Source: an uncultured Bdellovibrio sp.
GTDB lineage: Bacteria; Bdellovibrionota; Bdellovibrionia; Bdellovibrionales; Bdellovibrionaceae
Length of the DNA: 6,145 nucleotides
Direction: 5' to 3'
Assembly (NCBI GenBank): GCA_946482355.1
Contig: CAMLRE010000141.1
Span: 1-6,145, forward strand
Notes under the pieces: generated by a model
What the model saw: only the letters and a program-made list of their open reading frames with translations
What the model was told of the DNA's origin: nothing
Databases searched by the model: none
Position numbers and translations under genes: made by a program
In this document: one piece after another, positions 1 through 4,814 of the stretch
Position numbering within the stretch: the stretch's first letter is position 1
Layout: each line of letters starts with the position of its first letter

Positions 1-79
1 GGCGATAACTCCAAAACGTTTTAAAATCTTTAAATTTTAACTTGTAAGATCAGTTTGAAAAATCGAGCTAATCTTAAAA

Positions 80-128
80 CTTAAAACCCGAAGGTCTAAG
101 TCCGCAGGGCATGCGGTTAGACATGCCC
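80..128 (-). terminator. Tandem hairpins downstream of flagellin 1
   Basis: Just after the flagellin 1 stop codon the minus strand can form a 7-bp stem (GGGCATG/CATGCCC, 107-128, 8-nt loop). It is followed by a second hairpin at 80-100 capped by a TTCG tetraloop (stem GACC/GGTT, extended by CTTA/TAAG with one bulge and one G-U pair). The RNA then runs into TTTTAAG repeats, a broken rather than pure U run. The position and the stable UUCG cap fit a transcription end for the flagellin mRNA; efficiency is uncertain because the U tract is interrupted. I see no gene in 1-79. Confidence 0.5.
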
Positions 129-142
129 CACTTCTTTTACGA

Positions 143-970
143 TTAACCGATAAGTTTCATCGCTTGGTATGGTTGTTGATTCGCTTGTGATAACACGCTG
201 ATCGAAGCTTGTTGTAACATCGAAGCTGAAGCTAAATCGGCAGATTCTTTCGCTACGTCCGCATCCATTAAGCGTGAACGAGCTGATTGTAAGTTTTCTT
301 GTTTAACATCAAGACCGTTCACCGTAGATTCTAAGCGCGATTGAACCGCACCAAAACCTGAACGCATTCTTGATACTTTTTCTAAGGCACCATCTAAGGT
401 ACTTAACATATCACGCGCACCCTCTTTTTCAGAGATATCAACGCTTGCTAAACCTAAACCATCAATCGTCGCATCGGCTTCAGAAGTAAATGTGATCACA
501 TTTTCTTTTGAAGCATCAGATCCCACGTGGAAGTCGTATGTTGGATTCGTACCATTTAATAAGAACTTATCACCAAATTTTGTAGTTTTAGAGATACGGT
601 CAATCTCTTCTGTGATTGAAGCCGCCTCTTGTTGTAAGTAGTAACGCTCAGACTCACCTACGGTATCAGATGCCGCCTGTACACCTAACTCACGTAAACG
701 TGCAATTAAGTTGGCTTGCTCTGAAAGACCACCCTCTGCAACCTGAATCGTCGAAATCGCATTAAACGCATTCGAACGAGCTTGCACAGTACCGCGGATT
801 TCCATTCTCATATTCTCGGCGATCGCTAAACCGGCAGAGTCATCGGCGGCTTTAGTAATACGATTACCTGTCGCTAATGAAGCTGATGCCTTCTCTAAAC
901 GTTTAGTCTGTGTAGACATTGCACGTTGCGCAGAAATCGACGCCATGTTTGTAGAAATTCTTAAACCCAT
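143..970 (-). CDS. fliC: Flagellin 1 (canonical short flagellin)
   Basis: Flagellin, the filament subunit exported by the flagellar type III apparatus and polymerised at the flagellum tip. The 275-residue product has the N-terminal conserved D0/D1 region (residues 1-140, including AADDSAGLAIAE at 41-52 and LRELGVQAASDT at 92-103), a short central part (about 141-185), and the C-terminal D1/D0 region ending in SQANQQPYQAMKLIG. There is essentially no variable D2/D3 domain, as in Bdellovibrio flagellins, which are about this size and occur in several copies. The ATG start at 970-968 is backed by an AGGGGG ribosome binding site (979-984) 8 nt upstream. It is the downstream member of a tandem pair with flagellin 2 and aligns with it end to end without length change. 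The family is certain; which numbered fliC paralogue it is cannot be told. Confidence 0.97.
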   Translation of the reverse strand: MGLRISTNMASISAQRAMSTQTKRLEKASASLATGNRITKAADDSAGLAIAENMRMEIRGTVQARSNAFNAISTIQVAEGGLSEQANLIARLRELGVQAASDTVGESERYYLQQEAASITEEIDRISKTTKFGDKFLLNGTNPTYDFHVGSDASKENVITFTSEADATIDGLGLASVDISEKEGARDMLSTLDGALEKVSRMRSGFGAVQSRLESTVNGLDVKQENLQSARSRLMDADVAKESADLASASMLQQASISVLSQANQQPYQAMKLIG

Positions 971-1070
971 ATAGATATCCCCCTATTTTCCCTAAAATAG
1001 TTATTTGTTATTTTTTTGGTTAAACCCCAAAAATTTAAAAAATATATTCAATTGTATTTTTTAGGATGAT

Positions 1071-1120
1071 GAACCCATGAAGGGCCTATGGTGACTGCCA
1101 AGGTTTTCCTTCATGAGTTC
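1071..1120 (-). promoter_or_regulatory. Long imperfect hairpin in the flagellin 1 leader
   Basis: The arms 1071-1083 and 1108-1120 are 13-bp inverted repeats (GAACCCATGAAGG on the plus strand against CCTTCATGAGTTC). They differ at one position that is a G-U pair in minus-strand RNA but a C-A mismatch in plus-strand RNA, so the structure favours the flagellin 1 transcript. Inside it a second stem forms (CCTATGG 1085-1091 with CCAAGG 1098-1103, one bulge, 6-nt loop). No U run follows in the minus direction, so it is not a simple terminator. An mRNA-stabilising or regulatory leader element is more likely. It lies about 100 nt upstream of the flagellin 1 start codon. Confidence 0.5.
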
Positions 1121-1149
1121 TCTAGAGGATTTTTAAAGACCGGTAAGTT

Positions 1150-1164
1150 TGACTATCGAACTGG
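1150..1164 (+). repeat. 15-bp repeat, copy A (inverted partner at 2269-2283)
   Basis: TGACTATCGAACTGG here is the exact reverse complement of 2269-2283. Weaker similarity continues for about 12 more bases (CT, then GCTTGC with a one-base gap). Copy B sits at the predicted 5' end of the flagellin 2 mRNA, so a flagellin 1 leader starting upstream of this point would contain its exact complement. The pair brackets the flagellin 2 gene. Confidence 0.75.
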
Positions 1165-1209
1165 TCTCTCGCTTGCGCTTTCTTCTAGATCACCTAACGT
1201 ACAACAACT

Positions 1210-1237
1210 ATTTCGGACCATGGTCTAGTCGACTTTA
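1210..1237 (-). promoter_or_regulatory. Weak sigma-28-like promoter candidate for flagellin 1
   Basis: On the minus strand TAAA (1237-1234) is followed after 16 nt by TCCGAAAT (1217-1210), which matches the sigma-28 minus-10 consensus GCCGATAA at 5 of 8 positions. The segment aligns with the much better flagellin 2 promoter after a one-base insertion in the spacer. If used, it gives a leader of over 200 nt. It is the best candidate I could find for flagellin 1, but it is poor and other sigma factors are possible. Confidence 0.25.
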
Positions 1238-1339
1238 GCCCTTGGTCTAGTTTTTATTTAACGCAATACGTTAAGTAAGCGAGATAACTAGTTAATATTT
1301 TTAAACTTTTTTTTGAGAACCCCTGGCTTTTGGTCTAGT
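1221..1339 (+). repeat. Three copies of TGGTCTAGT
   Basis: The exact nonamer occurs at 1221-1229, 1243-1251 and 1331-1339, all in the same orientation, with start-to-start distances of 22 and 88 bp. A shorter relative (TGGTCT) lies at 1162-1167, and the reverse complement core AGACCA is at 1347-1352, where it forms the terminator stem with the third copy. The first copy overlaps the palindrome GACCATGGTC (1216-1225). These could be protein-binding sites or repeated RNA structural modules. Confidence 0.6.
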
Positions 1340-1363
1340 TTCACCCAGACCAAAGCCATTTTT
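1324..1363 (+). terminator. Rho-independent terminator, plus direction
   Basis: TGGCTTTTGGTCT (1324-1336) pairs with AGACCAAAGCCA (1347-1358), giving 12 bp with one bulged T and a 10-nt loop, followed directly by TTTTT (1359-1363) and a second T run at 1371-1376. In the minus direction the stem is preceded by A residues and followed by GGGGTTCTC, so it lacks the U tract needed to end the flagellin 2 transcript. It lies 24 nt beyond the flagellin 2 stop and may still protect that mRNA's 3' end as a plain hairpin. Confidence 0.6.
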
Positions 1364-1387
1364 GATTAGAATTTTTTGAAAATAAAC

Positions 1388-2215
1388 TTAGCCAATAAGG
1401 CGTAAAGCAATACCGGCTTGTTCGTTGGCAGTATTTAAAAGTGCACTTTGATATTGCTGAAGAACCTGATTTTTTCTTAAGTTTGAAACTTCTTTGGCCA
1501 GATCTGTATCTGCAAGTTTTGAATTTGCACCCGACACACTTTCAATTGAGGCCGCCAAGAAATTAGAAGTCGATTCTAAGCGTGATTGTAAAGCACCATA
1601 CTTAGATCTTTGCATTGAAATACGATTCAATCCTTCATCCAAAGCTTCAAGCGCATCACGCGCATCAGACTTTTCTGCGACAGTCGCACCTGTAATACCT
1701 AATCCCGATAATGTGGTGTCTGTTTCTGCATTGAAGGTAATTCTAGAATTCGCATCGCCGTTTGTACCGACCTGAATATCAATTTCCTGTGATGTTCCGT
1801 CGAGTAATTTTCTCGAGCCAAAAGCGCTCGTCATCGCGATACGATCAACTTCTTGTTGTAACTTTTCAAATTCAGTTTGCATGAACGATCGTTCAGTATC
1901 TGAGTAAGTATCACTGGCCGCCTGTACAGCCAACTCACGCATGCGAACAATTAAATTCGCCTGCTCAGCCATACCACCTTCAGCTACGGCGGCAAAGCTT
2001 CCAGCCTGCTCCGCATTTCTGCGGGCCACATCCATACCAGCGATATCACTTTTTAAATCTTCTGATATGGCTTTATCAGCAGGGTCGGTGCTGATCTGAG
2101 AAAAGCGGCTTCCTGAAGATAGACTCTTCATAGAGTTTTCCAGCTCCCTTTCAGTTTTGGCCATGGCGGTTTGTACGCCAAAAGCGGCCACGTTCGTGTT
2201 TATCCGAAGCGACAT
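1388..2215 (-). CDS. fliC: Flagellin 2 (divergent short flagellin)
   Basis: Second flagellin, 275 residues from the chosen ATG at 2215-2213. That start gives the family N-terminus MSLRINTN and has an AAGGA ribosome binding site (2222-2226) 6 nt upstream; the reading frame also runs 12 codons further upstream, but those residues lie before the conserved N-terminus. D0/D1 regions are present at both ends (LRIN at 3-6, RELAVQAASDT at 93-103, terminal ALRLIG). It departs from its neighbour at usually conserved places: the DDSAGLAI segment becomes TDPADKAI (43-50; Gly47 to Asp, Leu48 to Lys), and the terminal NQQP becomes NEQA (264-267), losing the proline. It is driven by a near-consensus sigma-28 promoter and precedes flagellin 1. 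It is probably a minor or position-specific filament subunit (inference). The exact paralogue number is unknown. Confidence 0.95.
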   Translation of the reverse strand: MSLRINTNVAAFGVQTAMAKTERELENSMKSLSSGSRFSQISTDPADKAISEDLKSDIAGMDVARRNAEQAGSFAAVAEGGMAEQANLIVRMRELAVQAASDTYSDTERSFMQTEFEKLQQEVDRIAMTSAFGSRKLLDGTSQEIDIQVGTNGDANSRITFNAETDTTLSGLGITGATVAEKSDARDALEALDEGLNRISMQRSKYGALQSRLESTSNFLAASIESVSGANSKLADTDLAKEVSNLRKNQVLQQYQSALLNTANEQAGIALRLIG

Positions 2216-2219
2216 ACGT

Positions 2220-2275
2220 GTTCCTTTATAATGTGGAACTGACCTAGCCAACCCGGCAAGCCTTTAGTCCAGTTC
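2220..2275 (-). promoter_or_regulatory. Flagellin 2 leader with alternative hairpins at the RBS
   Basis: In the minus-strand leader, GTTCC (2239-2235) can pair with GGAAC (2224-2220), a 5-bp stem with a 10-nt loop that covers the AAGGA ribosome binding site (2226-2222). Alternatively GAACTG-G-AC (2275-2267) can pair with GTCAGTTC (2243-2236), 8 bp with one bulged G, which uses up the same GTTC and leaves the ribosome binding site open. The two pairings share 2236-2239 and exclude each other, the layout of a translational switch. The pairing is visible; the regulation is inferred. Confidence 0.4.
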
Positions 2276-2283
2276 GATAGTCA
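2269..2283 (-). repeat. 15-bp repeat, copy B (inverted partner at 1150-1164)
   Basis: Read on the minus strand this is TGACTATCGAACTGG, which starts 7 nt past the sigma-28 minus-10 and so at or next to the expected first base of the flagellin 2 mRNA. It includes the GAACTGG arm of the leader hairpin that keeps the ribosome binding site open. It is exactly complementary to minus-strand RNA crossing 1150-1164. Confidence 0.75.
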
Positions 2284-2289
2284 CACGTA

Positions 2290-2316
2290 TTATCGACATG
2301 CTGCGTTAAAACTTTA
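2290..2316 (-). promoter_or_regulatory. Sigma-28 (FliA) promoter of flagellin 2
   Basis: The minus strand reads TAAA (2316-2313), exactly 15 nt of spacer, then GTCGATAA (2297-2290). The sigma-28 consensus is TAAA-N15-GCCGATAA, so only one of twelve positions differs. Transcription should start near 2283, giving a leader of about 68 nt before the ATG at 2215. FliA-type control of late flagellar genes is established in many flagellated bacteria; its use here is inferred from the match. Confidence 0.85.
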
Positions 2317-2430
2317 ATATTTCAGGGTATTTTTAATATTGAATTTAACAAAATGAATAGATTCGAGCTCAGTGTTTTAAGCTGATACACCCTATTTTTT
2401 GATTGAAAAGATACCGGAGCAACACAAGCT

Positions 2431-3228
2431 CTAGGCTGCGTTTTGATCGCCATGGCCACTTGATGGCTTGGCTTTTTTAGCCGCTTCGATTTCGGCCAAT
2501 TCAGGATCATGGTTATTTGATTTTTTAGCTTCTTTACCGGCTTTTATTTTTTCTTGGTCGCGATTTACCAGAGCGCGCAAGCCTTCAAAACTATCGACTA
2601 CAATTAAATTTGGCACAGGCAATTTAAGTTCTTTGTTTTCTTGTTCAAGATTATAAAGCTCAACTTTTACTTTTAACTCTTCTGTCGTTTCTACAAGTTC
2701 TTTAATAATGTACAAGTTGCCTTTATCGTATTTTAAAAGCTGTGACCAACGATCAAGTTGTGCTCTGTGATCATTATGATGATACTGTGATTTCTCATTC
2801 GAATTTGCCGCCGCTTGATCGACGTCGTTTGCAAGAACGTCTTCGCGGGCTTTCGCCGCGTGCACGTGGTGAGCCGTGTACAGCGCCGGATTCTCTTTCA
2901 CCGTCTGCATATCAATCGCCTCAGAGATCGAAGTTAAAATATTTAAAACATCGTCGTAATCTGAACTGCGATGAAAATTAAAAGTTGTAAGCAGTTCTAG
3001 CTTAGATGTAATCGACGCTAAAAATTCTTTGTCGTCTTTGTACTGCTCTTGCATTTGCGAACCTTTACGTTTTAATTTTGCCTTTAAAAGCATACGTAAA
3101 ACCGCAGTGCGCGCTTCAAGTCGATTAATCTCTTCTTTTTTTCTGCGGTAGTAATACAGCACAAAAAGATACTTCGCCACCCAAGTAAAAAGGGCTAAGC
3201 CAAGAATTGATAAAAAGATTTGTGACAT
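2431..3228 (-). CDS. Membrane-anchored coiled-coil protein, unknown function
   Basis: I do not recognise this protein. From the ATG at 3228 it has 265 residues: one hydrophobic membrane segment near the N-terminus (about residues 4-26), followed at once by a positive cluster (RRKKEE), which suggests the rest faces the cytoplasm. Charged, coiled-coil-prone helices follow (about 28-60 and 170-203), then a histidine-rich stretch (about 119-154) and a low-complexity Lys/Ala/Glu tail (about 224-265) ending GHGDQNAA. No catalytic motif is visible. The start is uncertain: a GTG at 3264 would add 12 residues, and neither start has a clear ribosome binding site. It follows the 3D-domain lipoprotein after 83 nt (47 nt with the GTG start) with no evident terminator between them, so the two may share a transcript. 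A scaffold or assembly role is possible but unproven. Confidence 0.8.
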   Translation of the reverse strand: MSQIFLSILGLALFTWVAKYLFVLYYYRRKKEEINRLEARTAVLRMLLKAKLKRKGSQMQEQYKDDKEFLASITSKLELLTTFNFHRSSDYDDVLNILTSISEAIDMQTVKENPALYTAHHVHAAKAREDVLANDVDQAAANSNEKSQYHHNDHRAQLDRWSQLLKYDKGNLYIIKELVETTEELKVKVELYNLEQENKELKLPVPNLIVVDSFEGLRALVNRDQEKIKAGKEAKKSNNHDPELAEIEAAKKAKPSSGHGDQNAA

Positions 3229-3311
3229 TGCATCTAAACGCACATTACTTTTTCGGATTTTCACTCTAGAAAATGAAGTTTATGGGCGCAACTAAGAAGT
3301 CTAGTCGAGCG

Positions 3312-4073
3312 CTATTTAAGAAGTGGAAACGCACGACGTTCGCGCACGCTTTGCGCTTCTGATCCGGTCACAACAAAGTAGTCAAAATTTGATTCGCCAC
3401 CAAGACCAAGGTTTGAAAAAGGGTTGCTTGCGTTAAGACCTACGTCGCCTGTGAAGAAATCAAAACGACCACGGCCATCAATTCCCCCACCGGTATCACG
3501 CACAACAAAATAACCGTCGTGAACCGAACCATCAGGTACTGCCGTACCGCGAACTGCAGGAATATAAACTACAGTTCCCAGCGGATAAATATCTGTGTCT
3601 GCAGCCACTGAATAAAACGGATCTAAACACATCGCTTTAAAATTTTGTTTTTTATCACTTGAATCACCCAAGCCATGCTTACACACAGATCTATCCACAA
3701 GCATGAACTGCACAACGCCATTAATTTTTTTATGATAATTAATCAATGTTTTTTGGCCATCGACTTGAATATAGCAGCTGCCTTGAAGGGCACAGCCTTT
3801 AAGAGTTTTACGGCAAACAGGAATTTTAACGACGTTATCTTTACTTTTACGTAAATTAAGTTCTGACTTTTCCGAACATTGCGAAACATCCAAAGAAGAA
3901 TAATCAGAAATATGATAAATTGTTGGCGTAATATATTTGGCTTTTTGAGCTTCGCTTAAAACTTTTTTCGGCGCACGCGCATAGCGTTTTGATTTTGACG
4001 AATCACTTCCGCCACCACAACCCAGCAGCAGAAAAATATTCATAAAAATAAGGGCCCAAGAAAGGTTTTTCAC
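3312..4073 (-). CDS. 3D-domain lipoprotein (MltA/RlpA-like fold)
   Basis: Predicted secreted lipoprotein of 253 residues. The N-terminus has a hydrophobic signal and a lipobox LLLGC with the lipidated Cys at 19, followed by a Gly/Ser/Lys-rich linker. The C-terminal part (about 148-237) is a 3D domain, named for three conserved aspartates: SVAADTDIYPLGTVVYIP (155-172) and VRDTGGGIDGRGRFDFFTGD (191-210). The same double-psi barrel pattern forms the C-terminal part of the lytic transglycosylase MltA, whose catalytic Asp lies in this region, so action on peptidoglycan glycan strands is likely but not certain; the larger MltA substrate domain is not evident. Six further cysteines (66, 87, 94, 100, 131, 149) in the middle part suggest disulfides in the periplasm. 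The start is GTG, with AAGAAAG 7 nt upstream. It is probably anchored in the outer membrane. Confidence 0.87.
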   Translation of the reverse strand: MKNLSWALIFMNIFLLLGCGGGSDSSKSKRYARAPKKVLSEAQKAKYITPTIYHISDYSSLDVSQCSEKSELNLRKSKDNVVKIPVCRKTLKGCALQGSCYIQVDGQKTLINYHKKINGVVQFMLVDRSVCKHGLGDSSDKKQNFKAMCLDPFYSVAADTDIYPLGTVVYIPAVRGTAVPDGSVHDGYFVVRDTGGGIDGRGRFDFFTGDVGLNASNPFSNLGLGGESNFDYFVVTGSEAQSVRERRAFPLLK

Positions 4074-4162
4074 AACGGCTTTCTTATAGCAGATTTCACT
4101 CTGAAATGCTCAGTTAACGCAGGGTCTTTTTACTAGTTACCAGGTTGTCAAAATATTGGTCA

Positions 4163-4181
4163 GCTTAAACGGATTTTAAGC
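4163..4181 (-). terminator. Stem-loop at the end of the ABC ATPase gene
   Basis: GCTTAAA (4181-4175) and TTTAAGC (4169-4163) form a perfect 7-bp stem with a 5-nt loop that includes the ATPase stop codon. No continuous U run follows in the minus direction (the next bases are TGACCAATATTTTG), so termination may be weak. It could also just protect the mRNA end. The remaining gap to the lipoprotein gene (4074-4162) contains an isolated TTGACA (4151-4146) without a good minus-10, and a TGCTATAAG element too close to the GTG to be a convincing promoter. Confidence 0.3.
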
Positions 4182-4814
4182 CTGTTTTATTTTTCCGTGG
4201 GCTAATTGCACCAATTCAGGCCCGAAAAACTGGGCATCTTTAGGATCATGGCTAATTAAAAGGGCTGTGGTCTTAGCAGCCTCCAGAGCGGATTTAACGA
4301 CATAACGGGCTTCTTCTTTATTATGTTCATCTAACGAAGAAAAAGGCTCGTCTAATAAAAGCATGCGTGGTTTTGCCATAAGCGCACGCAATAAAGATAC
4401 ACGCTGCTTTTCACCGCCCGAAAGCACGTGGGCTTTGGTGTTCCAGCAGGCGTCTAATTTCAGAATTGTTTTATATTTCGTGAGTTGATTTAAGGCTTCA
4501 CTATGCGTGTTACCACGGGCATTCATCACCACTTCAACATTTTCACGCGCTGTTAAGTGCGGAAATAACTCATGGTTTTGAAAAACCACGCCCAGCTGCC
4601 TATCTTCGATCGACAGTTTTGCTAAATCAACGCCGCCGATTTCAAAAGTCCAATCGGTGTGTGGAATAAACCCCGTTATTAAATTAAACAATGTCGTTTT
4701 TCCTGATCCCGATGGGCCCATGAGCACTGTGACTGTGTTTTCTTTAATTTCAAGATCAGAAATAATTAAACTGAAATCATCAATTTTATAATTAAGATTT
4801 TTTATGTACGCCAA
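4176..4814 (-). CDS. ABC importer ATP-binding protein
   Basis: Nucleotide-binding subunit that powers import by the adjacent permease. All motifs are intact in 212 residues: Walker A GPSGSGKT (33-40), Q-loop Gln79 in VVFQN, signature LSGGEKQR (131-138), Walker B MLLLDEP (151-157, with Asp155 and Glu156), D-loop SSLD (159-162) and switch His189 in SHD. It resembles the FbpC/ThiQ/PotA group but ends right after the core, like ThiQ, without the C-terminal regulatory domain of FbpC or PotA. The start is TTG at 4814-4812, supported by AGGAG (4821-4825) 6 nt upstream and by the lack of any other early start. The first 23 nt overlap the permease gene, implying translational coupling. The substrate cannot be told from this subunit. 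Confidence 0.93.
   Translation of the reverse strand: MAYIKNLNYKIDDFSLIISDLEIKENTVTVLMGPSGSGKTTLFNLITGFIPHTDWTFEIGGVDLAKLSIEDRQLGVVFQNHELFPHLTARENVEVVMNARGNTHSEALNQLTKYKTILKLDACWNTKAHVLSGGEKQRVSLLRALMAKPRMLLLDEPFSSLDEHNKEEARYVVKSALEAAKTTALLISHDPKDAQFFGPELVQLAHGKIKQA

Larger units (their letters stand above)
1130..1365 (+). ncRNA. Candidate plus-strand small RNA between flagellins
   Basis: Hypothetical RNA, opposite in direction to all genes here. Seen in the sequence: a terminator at the right end that works only on the plus strand, and several stems that pair better as plus-strand RNA because their imperfect pairs are G-U there but A-C on the minus strand. These are AGTTTG/CGAACT at 1146-1162, TCTCGCTTGC 1167-1176 with GTAAGCGAGA 1275-1284, ATTTAACG/CGTTAAGT at 1256-1276, and GGACCA 1215-1220 with TGGTCT 1243-1248. 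The second and third overlap by two bases and may be alternatives. From 1150 the plus strand resembles the start of the flagellin 2 mRNA. A sigma-28-like minus-10 (ACCGGTAA, 1139-1146) lacks a matching TAAA, so the promoter and 5' end are unknown. I recognise no known RNA family. It could instead all be flagellin 1 leader. Confidence 0.3.
971..1387. other. Structured intergenic region between the two flagellins
   Basis: This 417-bp gap carries no convincing protein gene. From left to right it holds the flagellin 1 ribosome binding site, an AT-rich stretch (985-1068), a long imperfect hairpin (1071-1120), a 15-bp sequence repeated inverted upstream of flagellin 2 (1150-1164), three copies of TGGTCTAGT, a weak sigma-28-like site, an ATTTAACG/CGTTAAGT hairpin (1256-1276) and a strong plus-direction terminator (1324-1363). 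On the minus strand most of it would be the leader of flagellin 1; on the plus strand it could be a separate small RNA. Confidence 0.7.

Noticed and set aside
1090..1110. Sigma-54 promoter suggested by TTGGCAGTCACC on the minus strand
   Set aside because: The TGGCA half is present but the required TTGC element at the right distance is absent, and the bases are explained by the inner hairpin stem.
1221..1339. CRISPR-like array from the TGGTCTAGT repeats
   Set aside because: The repeat is only 9 bp and spacing is irregular (22 and 88 bp); there are no long direct repeats with uniform spacers and no cas genes.
1130..1365. Cyclic-di-GMP (GEMM) riboswitch, considered because Bdellovibrio is known to make abundant RNAs of this type
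   Set aside because: The conserved core elements of that class (such as the CACGCACAGGGCAAACC-like segment) are not found on either strand of this region.
1494..1775. Plus-strand open frame of 93 codons
   Set aside because: It lies wholly inside the flagellin 2 gene on the other strand; its translation has no recognisable family features and flagellin 2 is secure.
1150..2283. Invertible segment (phase variation) bounded by the 15-bp inverted repeats around flagellin 2
   Set aside because: No recombinase gene is visible, the repeats are short, and inversion would separate the flagellin 2 promoter from its gene since copy B lies between them. A shared leader or binding element explains the pair better.
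2322..2510. Minus-strand open frame of 62 codons
   Set aside because: It overlaps the 3' end of the coiled-coil gene in another frame and runs into the flagellin 2 promoter region; it looks like a chance frame.
2742..2981. Plus-strand open frame of 79 codons (and a similar one at 2468-2656)
   Set aside because: Both are antisense to the coiled-coil protein gene, have no convincing ribosome binding site and no recognisable domain.
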